This document shows positions 48,501 through 57,267 of a DNA stretch of 64,000 bases, in pieces. The stretch covers positions 100,993 to 164,992 of the forward strand of contig NZ_SJZG01000006.1 of NCBI RefSeq assembly GCF_004959775.1, written 5' to 3'. This DNA comes from Agromyces sp. H66 (GTDB lineage Bacteria; Actinomycetota; Actinomycetes; Actinomycetales; Microbacteriaceae). The notes below the pieces were generated by a model, which worked only from the letters and a program-made list of their open reading frames with translations, searched no databases and had not been told where the DNA came from. The translations under genes were made by a program, and so were the position numbers. Within the stretch, counting starts at the first letter, position 1. The number at the start of each line of letters is the position of its first letter.

Positions 48501-48629
48501 CGCGGCGCCCGTGAGCGAGTCGACGACCGCCGTGCCGAACCCGGTGAGGAGCAGGATCACCGCGGCGATGGAGCCGAGCACGCCGGCGCGCGCGTTCGCA
48601 CGTGCGAGCACGGTCCGTGTCGCTCCCAC
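45588..48629 (-). CDS. FtsX-like ABC permease, first gene of the operon
   Basis: A 1013-residue permease with the same plan as its neighbour: N-terminal helix (about 17-39), extracytoplasmic domain, FtsX bundle (about 290-420, with RGETVLLRARGASAWRL), a second large extracytoplasmic region and a C-terminal helix bundle (about 880-1000). The start is GTG at 48629, with gaggaga 5-6 nt upstream. It heads the four-gene unit transcribed leftwards and is divergent from the short-peptide/exporter locus, with 200 bp between them. Confidence 0.88.
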   Translation of the reverse strand: MGATRTVLARANARAGVLGSIAAVILLLTGFGTAVVDSLTGAALSGLRDGITTSSGVDGAVRWQIRIAGDGSAQAEAAASVLDRMIVPSGADWGRSVQTAPVDASSGGGAFGAVLLADHDLPARASLSSGAWPDDVAAASAAAAVDAVPAALHAAAADALDLTEGDVVDLHGGDATRRLLVVGTWLPDDPGATAWFGDPIVATGTVEGGAGPFLVGDDAVVGLPATTVVRWTATADAASMTPERAAALRTAIPNVEPALRAEPAMGDDGLSTLGGLPATLERLLAGLGAVRAIAPLPVLLLALAGLAAIDRLAALLAASRRGETVLLRARGASAWRLARDTALEVLAVGLPSAVLGVAAAEALLAVVRPDDARGWANGAVAASVTLAGAVLLVAGRAWRDATRPVVRTSGDEVGRMPRAAAAGGVVVVAVAAVISLWQFRLYGSPLVARASGALEVDALAVLAPVLVPVALSLLALGASRPFGVLLERSAARRPGLVPALPMRQLARRAGLYGSASLVTMIAVAGLTLAAAFAGSWQAFDRAAAAVSTGGDVRVVLVGRDVVRGTDPFALADPFAAVPGVAASGAIARGEVRIGSDPATLVALPTPRLAEIAPGTDLRGAGLDALASSGEAAGPRLPVGAAEVAADVRLDAPPGTPGTVTVFAWVLGSDGTTSRLPAGSFDVAGGGGTATATLPDGSGLRLLGFEATLAGSQGAADVTVAVGAVTVDGATSAPVGATGAATLSATRPSGRVPTTADDAPVPVLLGATLAARIRAEPGDALAFRVLTGGAEVRALVAGIVPAVPGAGDAGLMADLGALSRAAFVDGAGVPAAAERWLATSDPDAVADALERGRTTALVVSTRADASSASLVGPAAAALWAGAGGALVFALIAVVALAAALGRARFGEVVVLRVVGVPPRLQARARFAELAAAVTTSAAIGIVVGVIASLATVPELARAAVAGAPAALPVDLHADWVPWLVGFTAFLALTAAIAAGAAASVRRTASRPGIREEER

Positions 48630-48738
48630 TCGGTCTCCTCGTTCGTCGGTCCGGGGGGCGCGCGGCGGCGGGCCGTGGGGCCGGTGGCCCCGCCCCCGCG
48701 CGACGACGAATTCGCACAGCCTATCGCTGCCGGTGCTC

Positions 48739-48768
48739 TTGCACGCGACGACGGTTTCCCCCTAATCT
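48739..48768 (+). promoter_or_regulatory. Candidate promoter of the short-peptide/exporter operon
   Basis: TTGCAC (48739-48744) and TAATCT (48763-48768), 18 bp apart, resemble primary-sigma -35 and -10 boxes. Transcription would begin near 48775, leaving about 55 nt before the short ORF. The boxes are inferred by eye. Confidence 0.5.
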
Positions 48769-48829
48769 GAAGGGCTGGCCGCCGCGATCCGGGGCCGAGA
48801 GGTACGCAGACGATCCCCAGGAGGACACC

Positions 48830-48913
48830 ATGCAGACAGACAGCATCGCAAGCCAGGCCACGGCCCGCGGCGCTGCCCGTCCGGCGTCCCCGGTCGAGGC
48901 GTACGCCGGGTAG
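48830..48913 (+). CDS. Short ORF (27 residues), possible leader or exported peptide
   Basis: Twenty-seven codons and a stop, too short for usual gene finding. AGGAGG (48819-48824) lies 5 nt before the ATG, the best Shine-Dalgarno sequence I noticed in the window. The peptide begins [17 protein letters not shown] and ends PVEAYAG. It has no cysteine, no signal peptide and no hydrophobic helix. A candidate promoter lies upstream, a hairpin follows 15 bp after the stop, and an ABC exporter pair begins 153 bp downstream. It may be a translated leader controlling the exporters, or a small peptide they export. Confidence 0.55.
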   Translation: MQTDSIASQATARGAARPASPVEAYAG

Positions 48914-48928
48914 CTCCCGCCCCCGCCC

Positions 48929-48945
48929 GGCAGGCACCGCCTGCC
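48929..48945 (+). terminator. Small hairpin between short ORF and exporter genes (possible attenuator)
   Basis: Perfect 7-bp arms ggcaggc (48929-48935) and gcctgcc (48939-48945) with a 3-nt loop, followed by ccgtttcc. Its place after a short translated ORF and before the exporter genes would suit transcription attenuation. The stem is short, so it may also be a chance structure. Confidence 0.4.
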
Positions 48946-49066
48946 CCGTTTCCGCGGTCGATCCGCATCCCCGGCGCCGTCCCATTCGCGCCCGCTCACC
49001 TCATCTCGCCGACTTGGACGTCCGTCGACGACGCCTCGGCGCCCTTCTCCTCGAAAGGGAACCGGC

Positions 49067-50941
49067 TTGTCCGCCACCCCGCACCACCACGACCCCATCC
49101 CGGCGCGCACGGGCACCGTGCGCGCCCTGTTCCGGCTGCGCGAGTACGCGGGCCCGGCCCTGCCGTTCATCATCGCCGGCATGGTCGCGGCCCTCATCGC
49201 CCAGCTCATCGCGCTCGCGATCCCGCAGGTGCTGCAGTCGATCGTCGACGGTCCGCTCGCCGACCGCGACGCCCGTGCGATCTGGCCCCTCGCCGGACTC
49301 GTGCTGGGACTCGGAGCCCTCGAGGCGGGCATGATCGCGCTCCGGCGCTGGTTCGTGCTCACCCCCGGCACGCGCGTCGAGGCCCGCATGCGCAACGCGC
49401 TGTACGCCCGGTTGCAGGACCTGCCCGTGAGCTTCCACGACCGTTGGCCGAGCGGGCAGCTGCTCTCGCGTGCCGTGAGCGACCTCGGCCTGATCCGCCG
49501 CTGGCTGTCATTCGGCCTCGTGCTCCTCGTCGTCAACCTCATCGTGATCGTCGTCGGGCTGGCCATCCTCGTGTCGATGAACTGGCTGCTGGGCGTCGTG
49601 TTCCTCGTCAGCTCGATCCCGCTCTGGGTCGTCGGCTACCGCTTCGAGGGTCGGTACTCCGAGGTGTCCCGGCGCAGCCAGGACCAGGCGGGCGACCTCG
49701 CCACGGCCGTGGAGGAGTCGGTGCACGGGATCCGCGTGCTGAAGGCGTTCGGCCGCGGCAAGCATGCGCTCTCGAGCTTCCGCGCGCAGGCCGAGTCGCT
49801 GCGTTCGACCGAGATCGAGAAGGCGCGGCTCGACGCGAGCATCTGGGCGTGGCTCCTCGCGGCGCCGACCGCGGCGCTCGCGGTCTGCCTCGTGCTCGGG
49901 GTGTGGCTCGCGTCGCAGGGCATCCTGACCGTCGGCCAGCTCGTCGCCTTCTTCGCGACGGCCACCGTGCTCGCCTGGCCCATCGAGTCGATCGGGTTCC
50001 TGCTCGCCTTCTCGGTGGATGCGCGCACGGCCACCGATCGGTTCTTCGACATCCTCGACAGCGAGAACCAGGTGACCGACCCGGCGCGCCCCGCCTCGAT
50101 CGAGCGCCCGCGCGGCGAGCTCGTCTTCACCGGCGTGCGGTTCCGCTACCAGGACTCGCCCGATCGGTTCGGCGACCTCCTCGACGGCGTCGACCTCGCG
50201 CTCGAGCCGGGCGAGACGATGGCGCTGGTCGGGCTCACCGGCAGCGGCAAGACCACCCTCACGGCGCTCACGACCCGCCTCTACGACGTGACGGGCGGCT
50301 CGATCACGCTCGACGGCGTCGACATCCGCGCGCTCACGCGCGAGGAGCTCCGCACGCACATCGCCATGGCGTTCGAGGACGCGACCCTGTTCAGCGCCTC
50401 GGTGCGCGAGAACGTGCTGCTCGGCCGACCCGACCTGGCGGGCGACGATCCGAAGACCCGTGCCGAGGCCGATCGGGTGCTCGACGAGGCGCTCCGCATC
50501 GCCCAGGCGAGCTTCGCCTACGACCTTCCCGACGGCGTCGACACGACCGTCGGCGAGGAGGGCATGAGCCTGTCGGGCGGGCAGCGCCAACGTCTCGCGC
50601 TGGCGCGCGCCGTCGCCGCATCCCCGTCGGTGCTCGTGCTCGACGACCCGCTCTCGGCGCTCGACGTCGCGACCGAGGCGAGGGTCGAGGCGGAGCTGCG
50701 CGACGTGCTCGCGTCGACGACCGCGCTCATCGTGGCGCACCGTCCGTCGACCGTCATGCTCGCCGACCGGGTGGCGCTGCTCGAGGAGGGTCGCATCACG
50801 GCCGTCGGCACGCACTCCGAGCTCCTGCGCGAGTCCGAGCACTACCGCTTCGTCATCTCGAGCCTCGAGGACGAGGAACGGCGCGAGCAGGCCGAGGCAT
50901 CCGACATCGAACAGATCGCACGAGAGGAGGCGACCCGATGA
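49067..50941 (+). CDS. ABC exporter subunit with degenerate Walker B (half of heterodimer)
   Basis: A 624-residue half-transporter: six helices (about 28-325) and a C-terminal ATPase. Walker A GLTGSGKT is at 389-396 and signature LSGGQ at 502-506. The Walker B reads [12 protein letters not shown]: Asp527 replaces the catalytic Glu. Such a subunit pairs with a second, catalytically complete one. The start is TTG at 49067, with aaaggga 6 nt upstream. It overlaps the next exporter gene by ATGA. It is similar in plan to multidrug or lipid exporters (TM287/288, BmrCD). Confidence 0.9.
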   Translation: MSATPHHHDPIPARTGTVRALFRLREYAGPALPFIIAGMVAALIAQLIALAIPQVLQSIVDGPLADRDARAIWPLAGLVLGLGALEAGMIALRRWFVLTPGTRVEARMRNALYARLQDLPVSFHDRWPSGQLLSRAVSDLGLIRRWLSFGLVLLVVNLIVIVVGLAILVSMNWLLGVVFLVSSIPLWVVGYRFEGRYSEVSRRSQDQAGDLATAVEESVHGIRVLKAFGRGKHALSSFRAQAESLRSTEIEKARLDASIWAWLLAAPTAALAVCLVLGVWLASQGILTVGQLVAFFATATVLAWPIESIGFLLAFSVDARTATDRFFDILDSENQVTDPARPASIERPRGELVFTGVRFRYQDSPDRFGDLLDGVDLALEPGETMALVGLTGSGKTTLTALTTRLYDVTGGSITLDGVDIRALTREELRTHIAMAFEDATLFSASVRENVLLGRPDLAGDDPKTRAEADRVLDEALRIAQASFAYDLPDGVDTTVGEEGMSLSGGQRQRLALARAVAASPSVLVLDDPLSALDVATEARVEAELRDVLASTTALIVAHRPSTVMLADRVALLEEGRITAVGTHSELLRESEHYRFVISSLEDEERREQAEASDIEQIAREEATR

Positions 50942-52746
50942 GCACCGTGACGGGTGTCGAGGGCGAGGAACGCCACGACTTCACGAGGGCCGAGTCCCGG
51001 CACATCCGGCAGCGTTCGCTGCGATTGCTCGGATCGCTGCTGCGACCCGTCAGGGCCCGGCTCTGGCTCACGATGGCGATCATCGTCGTGTCCACGGGCG
51101 CGCAGGTCGCCGGGCCCGCGCTCATCGCGTACGGGATCGACCGGGGCCTGCCGGCCCTCATCGACGGCGACTGGCTGCCCGTGGGGGCCGCCGGCGCCGC
51201 GTACCTGCTCACCGGAGCCGTGGGCGCGTTCCTCATCGCCTGGTACATCCGCCTCTCGGCGAGGATCAGCCAGGCGGTGCTGCTCGACCTGCGAACCCGG
51301 GTATTCCTGCATACGCAGAAGCTGTCGCTCGAGTTCCACGAGTCGTACACGTCGGGCCGCATCATCTCGCGGCAGACGAGCGATCTCGACGCGATCCGGG
51401 AGCTCCTCGACGAGGGCATCAACCAGCTCGTGCGCGGCGTGCTCTACATGGCGTTCACGGGGGTCGCGCTGGCCCTGCTCGACTGGATGTCGGCGCTCGT
51501 GCTGGTCGTGGCGCTCGTGCCGCTCGCGGTGCTCACGCGCTGGTTCCAGACCCGGTCGCAACGCCTGTTCCGACGTTCGCGCGTGGCATCCGCGAAGCTC
51601 ATCGTGCACTTCGTGGAGACCATGACGGGCATCCGTGCGGTGCAGGCGTTCCGCACCGAGAAGCGCAACGAGCGGGAGTTCGGCGACCTCGTCGAGGACT
51701 ACCGCGACGTCAACGCCCGGGTCATCCAGCTCTTCGGCATCTACGACCCAGGACTGCTGCTCATCGGCAACGCGTGCGTCGCCGCGGTGCTCGTGGTCGG
51801 CGGCTTCCGGGTCGTCGACGGCCAGCTCGCCATCGGCGTGCTGCTCGCGGCACTGCTCTACACGAAGCGGTTCTTCGACCCGATGGAGGACATGGCGATG
51901 TTCTACAACGGGTACCAGTCGGCGGCATCCGCGCTCGAGAAGATCTCGGGGGTGCTCGAGGAGGAGCCGAGCGTGCCCGACCCCACCCACCCCGTCGACC
52001 TCTGGAAGGCCCATGGTCGGGTGCGGTTCGAGGGCGTCGAGTTCGCGTACACGCCCGAGCGGGTGGTGCTGCCGCGTTTCGACCTCGACGTGCCGGCAGG
52101 ACAGACGATCGCGCTCGTGGGATCGACCGGGGCGGGCAAGTCGACGCTCGCGAAGCTCATCGCGCGCTTCTACGACCCGAGTGACGGCGTCGTCGAGCTG
52201 GACGGCGTCGACCTGCGGCGGCTCCATCCGAAGGACCTGCGCCGCGCCATCGTCATGGTCACGCAGGAGGCGTACCTCTTCTCGGGGTCGGTCGCCGACA
52301 ACATCGCGCTCGGCAAGCCCGACGCGTCGTTCGACGAGGTGGTCGCGGCCGCGAAGGCCGTCGGTGCGCACGAGTTCATCGAGGGCCTGCCGAACGGCTA
52401 CGACACCGACGTGAACAAGCGCGGCGGTCGCGTGAGCGCGGGTCAGCGACAGCTCATCTCGTTCGCGCGTGCCTTCCTCGCGAACCCGGCCGTGCTCATC
52501 CTCGACGAGGCGACGAGCTCGCTCGACATCCCGAGCGAGCGCCTCGTGCAGGAGGGGCTGCAGTCCCTGCTCGCCGACCGCACGGCGGTCATCATCGCGC
52601 ACCGACTCTCGACGGTCGCGATCGCCGACCGCGTGCTCGTCATGGAGCACGGGCGCATCGTCGAGGACGGCTCGCCCGCTGAGCTCATCGGCGGCTCGGG
52701 TCGGTTCGCGGCGCTGCACGCGGCCTGGCGCGACTCGCTCGTGTGA
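50938..52746 (+). CDS. ABC exporter subunit with canonical Walker B (other half of heterodimer)
   Basis: A 602-residue half-transporter with six helices and an ATPase. Walker A is GSTGAGKST. Walker B is [12 protein letters not shown], with catalytic Glu524. Its signature motif is VSAGQ (499-503) rather than LSGGQ. The defects of the two subunits fall in the same composite site: degenerate Walker B from the first and degenerate signature from this one. The other site is complete. The ATG overlaps the stop of the first gene, with gagaggagg upstream. Confidence 0.92.
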   Translation: MSTVTGVEGEERHDFTRAESRHIRQRSLRLLGSLLRPVRARLWLTMAIIVVSTGAQVAGPALIAYGIDRGLPALIDGDWLPVGAAGAAYLLTGAVGAFLIAWYIRLSARISQAVLLDLRTRVFLHTQKLSLEFHESYTSGRIISRQTSDLDAIRELLDEGINQLVRGVLYMAFTGVALALLDWMSALVLVVALVPLAVLTRWFQTRSQRLFRRSRVASAKLIVHFVETMTGIRAVQAFRTEKRNEREFGDLVEDYRDVNARVIQLFGIYDPGLLLIGNACVAAVLVVGGFRVVDGQLAIGVLLAALLYTKRFFDPMEDMAMFYNGYQSAASALEKISGVLEEEPSVPDPTHPVDLWKAHGRVRFEGVEFAYTPERVVLPRFDLDVPAGQTIALVGSTGAGKSTLAKLIARFYDPSDGVVELDGVDLRRLHPKDLRRAIVMVTQEAYLFSGSVADNIALGKPDASFDEVVAAAKAVGAHEFIEGLPNGYDTDVNKRGGRVSAGQRQLISFARAFLANPAVLILDEATSSLDIPSERLVQEGLQSLLADRTAVIIAHRLSTVAIADRVLVMEHGRIVEDGSPAELIGGSGRFAALHAAWRDSLV

Positions 52747-52788
52747 CGTCGGCCGCGGCATCCGTCGCCGGGCGGATGTCGCGACCGG

Positions 52789-55700
52789 TCAGTCGTCGGC
52801 GCGCTCGGCGACCCCGACCCCGACCCCGACCTCGGCGGGCTCGGCGGCCGACAGGTCGGCGGCGGTGAGCCGTGCCCGCTCCACGCGGTCCTCGACGTCG
52901 GGCGTCGCCTTGGCGAGTTCGGGCAGCCACCAGAGCGCGTTCGCCCACGCCAGGACGAACGCCGCCGCTCGGAGGTTCTCGGCGACCAGGGGGACGACGC
53001 CCGCCGTGAGCACCCAGGCGACCACGTATCCGGCGAGCCCGGCGGCCACCGAGAGGAGCGTCACCGTGATCCAGTTGACGCCGCGCGTGAGCGCGATCGC
53101 CCGCGGCGTGCGGCCGATCCGCAGCCAGTCGGCGGTGAGGACGATCGTGACCGCCCCGGCACCGGCCGCCAGCACCCACGGGTTCCAGGACTCGGGCGGC
53201 GCGAGCCAGTCGGTCCGAGCCGCGAAGACGAACTGCACGAGCGGCAGCAACCCGCCGAACACGCCGAAGACGCCGATCATCAACCCCGAGCGCAGGTCGC
53301 GGCCCGGGATCCTGGTGCGCTGCGCCGACGACGCGACTCGCAGGGTGACGGCCACGAGCACGCCCGTCACCCCGAGGCAGAGCAGCACGAGCAGCACGTT
53401 CGTCTGCAGCAGCGCCACGACGAGCGGGATGAGGCTCGCCAGCGTCAGGATCGTGAGGCGGAGGGTGGGCTTCCATGCGCGGTCGGCGGCGGTGCGGGCG
53501 AACTCGTCGAGCGGCACGTCGAGCGCCTGCGCCACGTCCGCCCAGCGCCGTCGGGTCGCCCAGACGCCCATGACGATCATCAGCGCGAGGCCCCCGGTGA
53601 TGATCGCCGTGGCCGCGATCCACCCGCCGCTCGGCGGCGTGATCGGCGACCACGTGAGGAGCCACGCCACGGCCGCGACGAGGCCGGCGACGAGGCCGAG
53701 GCGAGGCGGGTCCGCCACGGTCGGGAGGGCGACCAGCACGGGCCGGAGGAGCGCGAGCGCCGTGCCCGCGAGGGCACCGAGGCCCCGATTCACCGGTTGC
53801 ACGACCACCCGGTCGAGGAGCCGCACGGTGCGGGACGCGATCGCGAACCGATACGAGGGGGAGAGGTTCGCGATCGTGTCGGTGCCGGCGCGGAGGCGGA
53901 CGCGCCGCGCCGCCCGCTGCGTCGTCGGATCGGCCGACGTCGGCGCCGGCTCGAGCGGGGAGACTCCCCGGTCCGCCACGGCGGTGCCGTCGGCCTCCTC
54001 GAGCACGGCGTCTTGCAGCAGCCGGATCGCCGGACGGGTGCGCACGGCGTCGGGCGCGAGGGAGGTGAAGAACCGGGCGAGTCCGGCCGCGGCGTCGAGG
54101 CGGCCCCACCACCAGTCGTTCACGCGCCAGTCGCGTGCAAGGAACCCGAGGAAATTGCCGAACCCGTAGCCGGCGAGTTTCGACTGGCGGTCGAGCACCA
54201 CCCGATCGGATGCCGCGTTGACGCTGGCGGCGATGTCGTCGGCCGTGGCCCGCGGCCGCCGCATCGCGCGCCCCAGCGCCGTGTACCAGCGGTCGGCCGC
54301 GAGCGTGCGGAAGCTGGCCGGATCGTCGGGTTCCTCGTCGACGCCGATGGCCCAGTACCGCACGTGGGAGAGGGCGGCCGGGATGCCGCTCGCGTGGTAC
54401 AGCGGCGCGAGGTCGGTGGCGGAGAGCGATCCGGGCGCGCTCGCGAGCGGACGCCACCCCGAGGTGGTCCATCCGACCGGCAGCGAGCGGCGCGAGGCGC
54501 GGGCGTCGCGCTCGGCCCCGGAGCTGGAGATGCGCAGGCGCGCGACCGCCATGTCGAGGTCGCGCCAGTGCGCAGACGTGCGGATGCGCGCCGAGGCACG
54601 GAGCCACTCGTCGATCCACTCCTCGAAGTCCGCGACGGTGGGTGCGATGCCCGATCGGGCCACGCGGTCGGAGTTCCGCAGCACCGAGGCGGTCAGCTCG
54701 TCGCGCCACCTGAGCGCCGCCGAGAGCGCGTCGTACGCGGTGCGTCGCACCTCGGGGAAGGCCATGCCACGGCGGGATCCCTCGTCTTCGGGCAGCGACT
54801 CGAGCGCGCGCGTCCAGCCGAGCACGCAGTTGGCGGCGTCGGCGAGGGCGAGCGGCGAGCGGGCCATCGCGAGGGAATCCGACGACGACAGCTCGGCGAA
54901 TCGCCGTGTGCAGACGGCGCCGAGCCCCGCCAGGTCGATGCGCTCGATGGGCCGGTAGCGCCGGCGCGTCGGCAGCGTCGACTGCAACTGCCACATGCTC
55001 GGCGCCGACAGGGCGTCGGCGAGGTGATCGGCGAGGTTCGAGCCGAGCGCGCGGACGTAGGCCTCCTGCCGTTCGGTGATGGCGGGGTGCGACCAGGGCG
55101 CCGACGCGATCAACGGCGCCGCGCTGTCGAACCGGGCGGCCGCGACCAGCCGCTCGGCGTTGAAGCGCGCGAGCTCGGACACCTCGCGCGCGACCGACTC
55201 CCGTCGCAGCTGCCGCGAGAGCATGGCGCCGATCGCACGGAAGAAGCGCGACGCGTGCTCGTCCCATGCGACGGCGCCGCCGACGGGCGCGTCGGGCTCG
55301 GGGTCGAGGAAGAGCATGACCCGGTCGGCCCGGCGGTCGGACGCCCGCGAACGCGCGGCCCGCAACGCCCGGTCGATCGGGACGTTGTCGAAGACCGCGC
55401 CGTCGACGATGCGGTAGGGCGTGCCGGGCTCCTCCCGATGCGCTGCGAACGCGAACCGCATGCCCCGTTCCTCGGGGATCTCGGGCTCGCCGGCCTCGCC
55501 CCCGAACGAGTCGACGTGGGCCGGCTCGAACCCGCCGGGCAGCGACGAGGTCGACCGTGCGGCGAGCGCGAGCCGGGAGAGGTTCGCGAGGTCGTCGAGC
55601 CGCTCCGCCTCGTCGAGGTCGTCGGCGCGGGTCGGGATGCGGTTGTCGAAGCGGTGCTCGTCGCTGCCGACGAAGCGGAAGTGCCCGCGACCCTCGTTGG

Positions 55701-56391
55701 CGTCCTCCTCGAACTCGTCGTTCGCGTCGATGACGGTCGCGGAGAGGTCGACGCTCGTGTACTCGGCGACGAGGTCGGGATGACGGTCGTCGGTCTCGTA
55801 GATATCGCGGAGCGCCTCGAAGGTGCGGGCGCGGAAGTAGTCCTCGCCCTGCATGAGCGCGAGGATCCGCCGCGCCCCGGGCGGGTGCAGGAGGCCCCAG
55901 AAGCCGCCCACTCGGCTCCACGTGTCGAGCAGGCGCTCGAGACCGGTGCCCGCGCGCTGGGCGACGGCGTACACGACGGCGTTCAGCCCGCCGGCGCTCG
56001 CGCCCGCGAGCAGGTCGAACTCGACCCGGTCGTACCCGGCGGCGTCGAGCATCTCGGCGTACGCCCGCAGGCGCGCGATCACCGGGGCGGTGAGCGGGGC
56101 GGACGGCGTCTCGGGGACGAACGCGATGGTCTCGGAGCCGGCGTCGTACAGGCGGATGCGGCGGAGCAGGTCGAGCTCGGCGACGGCGCCGCCGATCCAC
56201 ACGGCGAGGCTCACGCCGCCCCGCATCGCCAGCGCGACGCGCAGGGTGCGGTTGAAGGACGGCATCGCCCCACGGTGTCGAGCCGCGACCTGCTCGACGC
56301 GCTCGTCGGGGCGGACGACGATGACGCGGACGTTGCGTGTCGACCCGGTGATGCGTGCGGTTGCGGATTCGGGCGCGTCGCTGGTGACCAT
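52789..56391 (-). CDS. Patatin-like phospholipase with C-terminal membrane domain (DUF3376 type)
   Basis: A 1200-residue protein. The patatin core has an oxyanion motif (MRGGVSL, 56-62), nucleophile Ser132 in GASAGG and catalytic Asp330 in DGAVFDN. The D-G-A/G motif and large insertions fit the actinobacterial patatin/DUF3376 group. The middle (about 430-860) is mainly helical with many Trp and Arg residues. The last 300 residues contain about eight membrane helices (for example LGLVAGLVAAVAWLLTWSP and WITVTLLSVAAGLAGYVVAWVL). It probably hydrolyses lipids at the membrane. AGGAG lies 4 nt before the ATG at 56391. Confidence 0.85.
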   Translation of the reverse strand: MVTSDAPESATARITGSTRNVRVIVVRPDERVEQVAARHRGAMPSFNRTLRVALAMRGGVSLAVWIGGAVAELDLLRRIRLYDAGSETIAFVPETPSAPLTAPVIARLRAYAEMLDAAGYDRVEFDLLAGASAGGLNAVVYAVAQRAGTGLERLLDTWSRVGGFWGLLHPPGARRILALMQGEDYFRARTFEALRDIYETDDRHPDLVAEYTSVDLSATVIDANDEFEEDANEGRGHFRFVGSDEHRFDNRIPTRADDLDEAERLDDLANLSRLALAARSTSSLPGGFEPAHVDSFGGEAGEPEIPEERGMRFAFAAHREEPGTPYRIVDGAVFDNVPIDRALRAARSRASDRRADRVMLFLDPEPDAPVGGAVAWDEHASRFFRAIGAMLSRQLRRESVAREVSELARFNAERLVAAARFDSAAPLIASAPWSHPAITERQEAYVRALGSNLADHLADALSAPSMWQLQSTLPTRRRYRPIERIDLAGLGAVCTRRFAELSSSDSLAMARSPLALADAANCVLGWTRALESLPEDEGSRRGMAFPEVRRTAYDALSAALRWRDELTASVLRNSDRVARSGIAPTVADFEEWIDEWLRASARIRTSAHWRDLDMAVARLRISSSGAERDARASRRSLPVGWTTSGWRPLASAPGSLSATDLAPLYHASGIPAALSHVRYWAIGVDEEPDDPASFRTLAADRWYTALGRAMRRPRATADDIAASVNAASDRVVLDRQSKLAGYGFGNFLGFLARDWRVNDWWWGRLDAAAGLARFFTSLAPDAVRTRPAIRLLQDAVLEEADGTAVADRGVSPLEPAPTSADPTTQRAARRVRLRAGTDTIANLSPSYRFAIASRTVRLLDRVVVQPVNRGLGALAGTALALLRPVLVALPTVADPPRLGLVAGLVAAVAWLLTWSPITPPSGGWIAATAIITGGLALMIVMGVWATRRRWADVAQALDVPLDEFARTAADRAWKPTLRLTILTLASLIPLVVALLQTNVLLVLLCLGVTGVLVAVTLRVASSAQRTRIPGRDLRSGLMIGVFGVFGGLLPLVQFVFAARTDWLAPPESWNPWVLAAGAGAVTIVLTADWLRIGRTPRAIALTRGVNWITVTLLSVAAGLAGYVVAWVLTAGVVPLVAENLRAAAFVLAWANALWWLPELAKATPDVEDRVERARLTAADLSAAEPAEVGVGVGVAERADD

Positions 56392-56604
56392 CGTGCTCCT
56401 GGTTCGGTGGCGCGGGTCGACCGGCGCCTCGGATGCCGCGCGGCGGGGGAGGGTGCGCGGTACCCCAAGCGTGGCACGATCCGGGCGTTCCGTGTGCACG
56501 GTTGTCCCCAGAATTGGGTCGCACGGCCGGGGTGCGTACGCGATACAGTCGGCACAGGCGGGTGGACACTCCCGAAGTCACCCCTGCCCGCGGACGGAGG
56601 TGCG

Positions 56605-57267
56605 ATGAACGACGCCCGGCCACTGCGCGTCGCGATCGCCGATGACGCGCTGCTGCTGCGCGAGGGCATCGCCAAGGTGCTCGAGGGCGGCGGCATCGAG
56701 GTCGTCGCCTCGGTCGGCACCGGAGACGAACTCCTCGAGGTCGTGCGTGCCGGCGGCGTCGACGCCGCCGTCCTCGACATCCGCATGCCGCCGAGCTATC
56801 GCGACGAGGGCATCGCGGCGCTCGAGTCCATCCGGGCCGGCGGATCGACCATCGGCGTGCTGCTCCTGTCGATGTATGCGACACCCGAGTACGCCCTCCG
56901 CGTGATGGGCGCGGGCAGCGGCACGGGTTACCTGCTGAAGGAGCGGGTGTCGGAGCCGCAGACCCTGGTGCGCGCCGTCGAGACGCTCGCGGCGGGCGGC
57001 TCGGTCGTCGATCCCGAGGTCGTCGAGCAGCTCGTCAAGCGCACGCGTGCCGACGACCCGTTGTCCCGCCTGACCGAGCGCGAGCGTTCGGTGCTCGAGC
57101 TGATGGCGCAGGGCTACTCCAACGGCGGCATCGCCCAGTCCCTGTTCCTCGGCCTGAAGACCGTCGAGACCCACGTGCGCAGCATCCTGCAGAAGCTCGA
57201 CCTCGAGGAGTCGCCCGAGCACCACCGGCGCGTGCTCGCCGTGCTCACGCTCCTCGGCGAGCGGTGA
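56605..57267 (+). CDS. NarL/LuxR-type response regulator
   Basis: A 220-residue regulator. The receiver domain has acidic pair D13-D14 and phosphoacceptor Asp58 (AVLDIRMPP), with Lys in LLKERV. The C-terminal LuxR helix-turn-helix (about 150-210) reads LTERERSVLELMAQGYSNGGIAQSL. GGAGG lies 6 nt before the ATG. It overlaps the sensor kinase gene and so forms its pair. No adjacent target gene is evident. The 213-bp gap upstream holds no clear operator. Confidence 0.93.
   Translation: MNDARPLRVAIADDALLLREGIAKVLEGGGIEVVASVGTGDELLEVVRAGGVDAAVLDIRMPPSYRDEGIAALESIRAGGSTIGVLLLSMYATPEYALRVMGAGSGTGYLLKERVSEPQTLVRAVETLAAGGSVVDPEVVEQLVKRTRADDPLSRLTERERSVLELMAQGYSNGGIAQSLFLGLKTVETHVRSILQKLDLEESPEHHRRVLAVLTLLGER

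Noticed and set aside
56513..56524. Near-palindrome cccagaattggg in the patatin/response-regulator gap
   Set aside because: Imperfect and isolated, with no half-site repeats and no promoter boxes at useful spacing.
52685..56884. 1399-codon minus-strand frame overlapping the patatin gene in another frame
   Set aside because: The patatin frame has intact catalytic motifs and membrane helices; this one is Arg/Pro-rich without a domain.
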